From contig CADBRG010000224.1 of the NCBI GenBank assembly GCA_902797015.1, forward strand, positions 1 through 5,996: DNA of 5,996 nt. Reading direction: 5' to 3'. Positions within the stretch are counted from its first letter, which is position 1, and each line of letters begins with the position of its first letter. This document shows positions 4,600-5,996 of the stretch, one piece after another. Under the pieces are notes generated by a model. It was not told where the DNA came from. It saw nothing but the letters and a program-made list of their open reading frames with translations, and ran no database searches. The position numbers and the translations under genes are program-made. This stretch comes from an uncultured Lachnospiraceae bacterium. Lineage in GTDB: Bacteria > Bacillota > Clostridia > Lachnospirales > Lachnospiraceae.

Positions 4600-5811
4600 T
4601 TATAAAACAACATGTACTTCTCTTGGTTTGTAACCTTCCAGGCTTAAGCGCTCAAGGATTCTTTGCTTGTGCTCTGTCCCGAAGGCTTCGAGTGTGATCC
4701 GAAGCTCAACCGCATCATTTCTGTTTGTGCTGACAAACTGGTTGTGGTCAAGACGGATAACATTACCCTGTGTTTCTGCAATGATGCCTGCGACTCTGGA
4801 GAGCTCGCCGGGTTTATCGGGCAACAGGACAGATACGGTAAAGATCCTGTCTCTAAGGATCAACCCGTGCTGTACAACAGATGACATGGTGATGACATCC
4901 ATATTGCCGCCGCTTAAGACACAGGCTATGCGCTTGTCTGTTACATTCAGATGCCGGATCGCGGCAACGGAAAGCAGGCCTGAGTTTTCGACGATCATTT
5001 TGTGGTTTTCAACCATATCCAGAAAGGCTGCGATCAGTTCATCGTCAGATATGGTTACAATATCATCAATGTTTTCCTTTAAATATGGAAAGATCGTTTC
5101 TCCCGGTGTTTTTACTGCAGTACCGTCAGCGATCGTATTGACAGACGGCAGTGTTGTGACTTTTCCGTTCTGGATCGAAACCTGCATGCAATTTGCGCCG
5201 GCAGGTTCCACGCCGATCACACGGATTTTGGGATTCAGCATTTTTGCAAGCACAGAAACGCCGGTTGCAAGACCGCCGCCTCCGATCGGTACCAGGATAT
5301 ATTCGACCAGCGGCAGATCCTGGAAAATTTCCATGGCGATGGTACCCTGGCCCGTTGCAACGGTCAGATCATCAAACGGGTGGATGAACGTATAGCCCTT
5401 TTCTTCGGAGAGTGTCCGCGCGTATTCATAGGATTCATCATATACGTCGCCGTATAAAACCACTTCCGCACCATAGCTTTTGGTACGGTTCACCTTGATC
5501 AGTGGTGTGGTTGTCGGCATGACGATCACGGCACGAACACCATATTTTTTTGCGGCATAGGCAACGCCCTGTGCATGGTTGCCTGCGGAAGCGGTGATCA
5601 GACCGCGCGCACGCTCCTCTTCTGTCATGGTACTGATCTGATAATAGGCGCCACGTACTTTATATGCACCTGTCAGCTGCATGTTTTCAGGCTTCAGCCA
5701 TACCTGATTATTTGTCAGTTCCGAAAAATAATCACTGTAGATCATTTTTGTCGGCATGGTAACTTCTTTTACCAGGCGGCTGGCTTCTTCAAATTTATCT
5801 AATGTCAGCAT
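4600..5811 (-). CDS. ilvA: Threonine ammonia-lyase (threonine deaminase), single C-terminal ACT domain
   Basis: This enzyme deaminates L-threonine to 2-oxobutanoate and ammonia with pyridoxal phosphate, feeding isoleucine synthesis or threonine catabolism. The 403 residues form a fold-type II PLP domain (about 1-318) and one ACT domain (about 322-403). The PLP lysine is Lys51 in LTGAYKVRGA. SAGNHAQG (75-82) is the substrate loop, GGGGLA (177-182) binds the cofactor phosphate and SGGN (300-303) contacts the pyridine ring. The ACT domain shows FTVSVLLPDKPGELSRVAGI. This one-ACT form of about 400 residues differs from E. coli IlvA (two ACT-like units, about 514) and TdcB (no ACT, about 329), so the direction of metabolism is not settled by sequence. 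A serine dehydratase activity is also possible. It begins 2 nt after the ftsY stop and ends at a terminator. Confidence 0.95.
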   Translation of the reverse strand: MLTLDKFEEASRLVKEVTMPTKMIYSDYFSELTNNQVWLKPENMQLTGAYKVRGAYYQISTMTEEERARGLITASAGNHAQGVAYAAKKYGVRAVIVMPTTTPLIKVNRTKSYGAEVVLYGDVYDESYEYARTLSEEKGYTFIHPFDDLTVATGQGTIAMEIFQDLPLVEYILVPIGGGGLATGVSVLAKMLNPKIRVIGVEPAGANCMQVSIQNGKVTTLPSVNTIADGTAVKTPGETIFPYLKENIDDIVTISDDELIAAFLDMVENHKMIVENSGLLSVAAIRHLNVTDKRIACVLSGGNMDVITMSSVVQHGLILRDRIFTVSVLLPDKPGELSRVAGIIAETQGNVIRLDHNQFVSTNRNDAVELRITLEAFGTEHKQRILERLSLEGYKPREVHVVL

Positions 5812-5813
5812 TT

Positions 5814-5996
5814 TTATGCCTCTTCCTGCGCGAACAGCGTCTCTACAAATTCATCTGCATCAAATCGTTTCAAGTCTTCTGCGCGCTCACCGGTTCCGAC
5901 ATATTTGACCGGGATACCAAGTTCGGATTTGATCGCAACGGCGATTCCGCCTTTTGCGGTTCCGTCCATTTTTGTCAGGATAATGCCGGAAATCTC
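5814..5996 (-). CDS. ftsY: SRP receptor GTPase FtsY, C-terminal 60 residues (5' part outside window)
   Basis: FtsY is the membrane-associated SRP receptor; it pairs with Ffh through twin GTPase domains to deliver nascent chains to the translocon. The visible frame is open from the window edge and ends TAA at 5816-5814. It contains the end of the G domain: GIILTKMDGTAKGGIAVAI, with the G4 guanine-specificity motif TKMD (commonly TKLD) and the FtsY-typical DGTAKGG, then LGIPVKYVGTGERAEDL (G5 region) and the closing FDADEFVETLF helix. DGTAKGG, as opposed to DGDTRGG in Ffh, identifies it as FtsY. The last codons carry the ilvA Shine-Dalgarno site. Confidence 0.96.
   Translation of the reverse strand, partial: EISGIILTKMDGTAKGGIAVAIKSELGIPVKYVGTGERAEDLKRFDADEFVETLFAQEEA
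5819..5827 (-). promoter_or_regulatory. ilvA ribosome-binding site inside the 3' end of ftsY
   Basis: AGGAAGAGG on the minus strand overlaps the last ftsY codons (GAG GCA before the stop) and ends 7 nt before the ilvA ATG at 5811. This fixes the ilvA start and implies that translation of ilvA is coupled to termination of ftsY. Confidence 0.8.

Noticed and set aside
4583..4606. Plus-strand promoter from the mirrored TTGACA in the ilvA terminator toward ilvA antisense
   Set aside because: The only TATAAA-like sequence is 12 bp away, too close, and the correct spacing gives no -10.
4667..5395. 242-residue plus-strand open frame opposite ilvA
   Set aside because: It is antisense to the conserved PLP and ACT domains of ilvA, its composition is odd (Ser/Ile/Thr-rich with no domain), and no plus-strand promoter or Shine-Dalgarno site precedes it.

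Overview
The window is a compact block of the bacterial SRP / ribosomal-protein / tRNA-modification neighbourhood, and every gene I can support lies on the minus strand. In transcription order (right to left) it holds: the 3' end of ftsY, then ilvA (threonine ammonia-lyase with a C-terminal ACT domain), ylxM, ffh, rpsP (bS16), khpA (KH-domain protein, ylqC), rimM, trmD, rplS (bL19), and the 5' two-thirds of a type I signal peptidase gene (lepB/sip). The ylxM-ffh-rpsP-khpA-rimM-trmD-rplS order, the presence of YlxM and KhpA, strong AGGAGG-type Shine-Dalgarno sites and moderate base composition point to a Bacillota (Firmicutes) chromosome. The absence of ylqD and the position of lepB after rplS suggest Clostridia, perhaps Lachnospiraceae. 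That last step is inference from gene order and protein flavour, not a database match.

Right part (about 4480-5996): ftsY ends 2 nt before the ilvA start, so the ilvA ribosome site lies inside the end of ftsY. ilvA ends at a strong intrinsic terminator. A sequence matching the -35 consensus (TTGACA) sits inside the 3' arm of that terminator hairpin, 17 bp from an extended but weak -10. The end of the ftsY-ilvA unit may therefore also be the start of the ylxM-ffh unit.

Middle part (2179-4480): ylxM, ffh, rpsP and khpA follow one another with gaps of 17-39 nt and look like one transcript. It ends at a 12-bp perfect hairpin with a six-T run, 3 nt after the khpA stop. rimM starts 20 nt beyond that run, leaving no room for a promoter, and overlaps trmD by one base. 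The terminator therefore probably works as a partial attenuator that keeps the modification/maturation enzymes RimM and TrmD below the ribosomal proteins.

Left part (1-911): a promoter-like sequence and a structured leader, a candidate bL19 autoregulatory leader, occupy the 140-nt gap before rplS. A second hairpin with a short T run follows rplS, and again the next gene (lepB) starts 20 nt after the T run.

Functionally, Ffh and FtsY are the two SRP GTPases, YlxM is their usual small HTH-like partner and LepB cleaves the exported proteins. bS16, bL19, RimM, KhpA and TrmD serve ribosome assembly, RNA binding and tRNA m1G37 methylation. The metabolic outlier is ilvA. I see no mobile element, CRISPR array, tRNA, rRNA or wholly new system. 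The observations worth checking are regulatory (terminators placed just before start codons, a terminator/promoter overlap, the L19 leader) plus two active-site variations (TrmD Glu at position 169, LepB SMGDTL box). No stretch over 300 nt lacks a gene.
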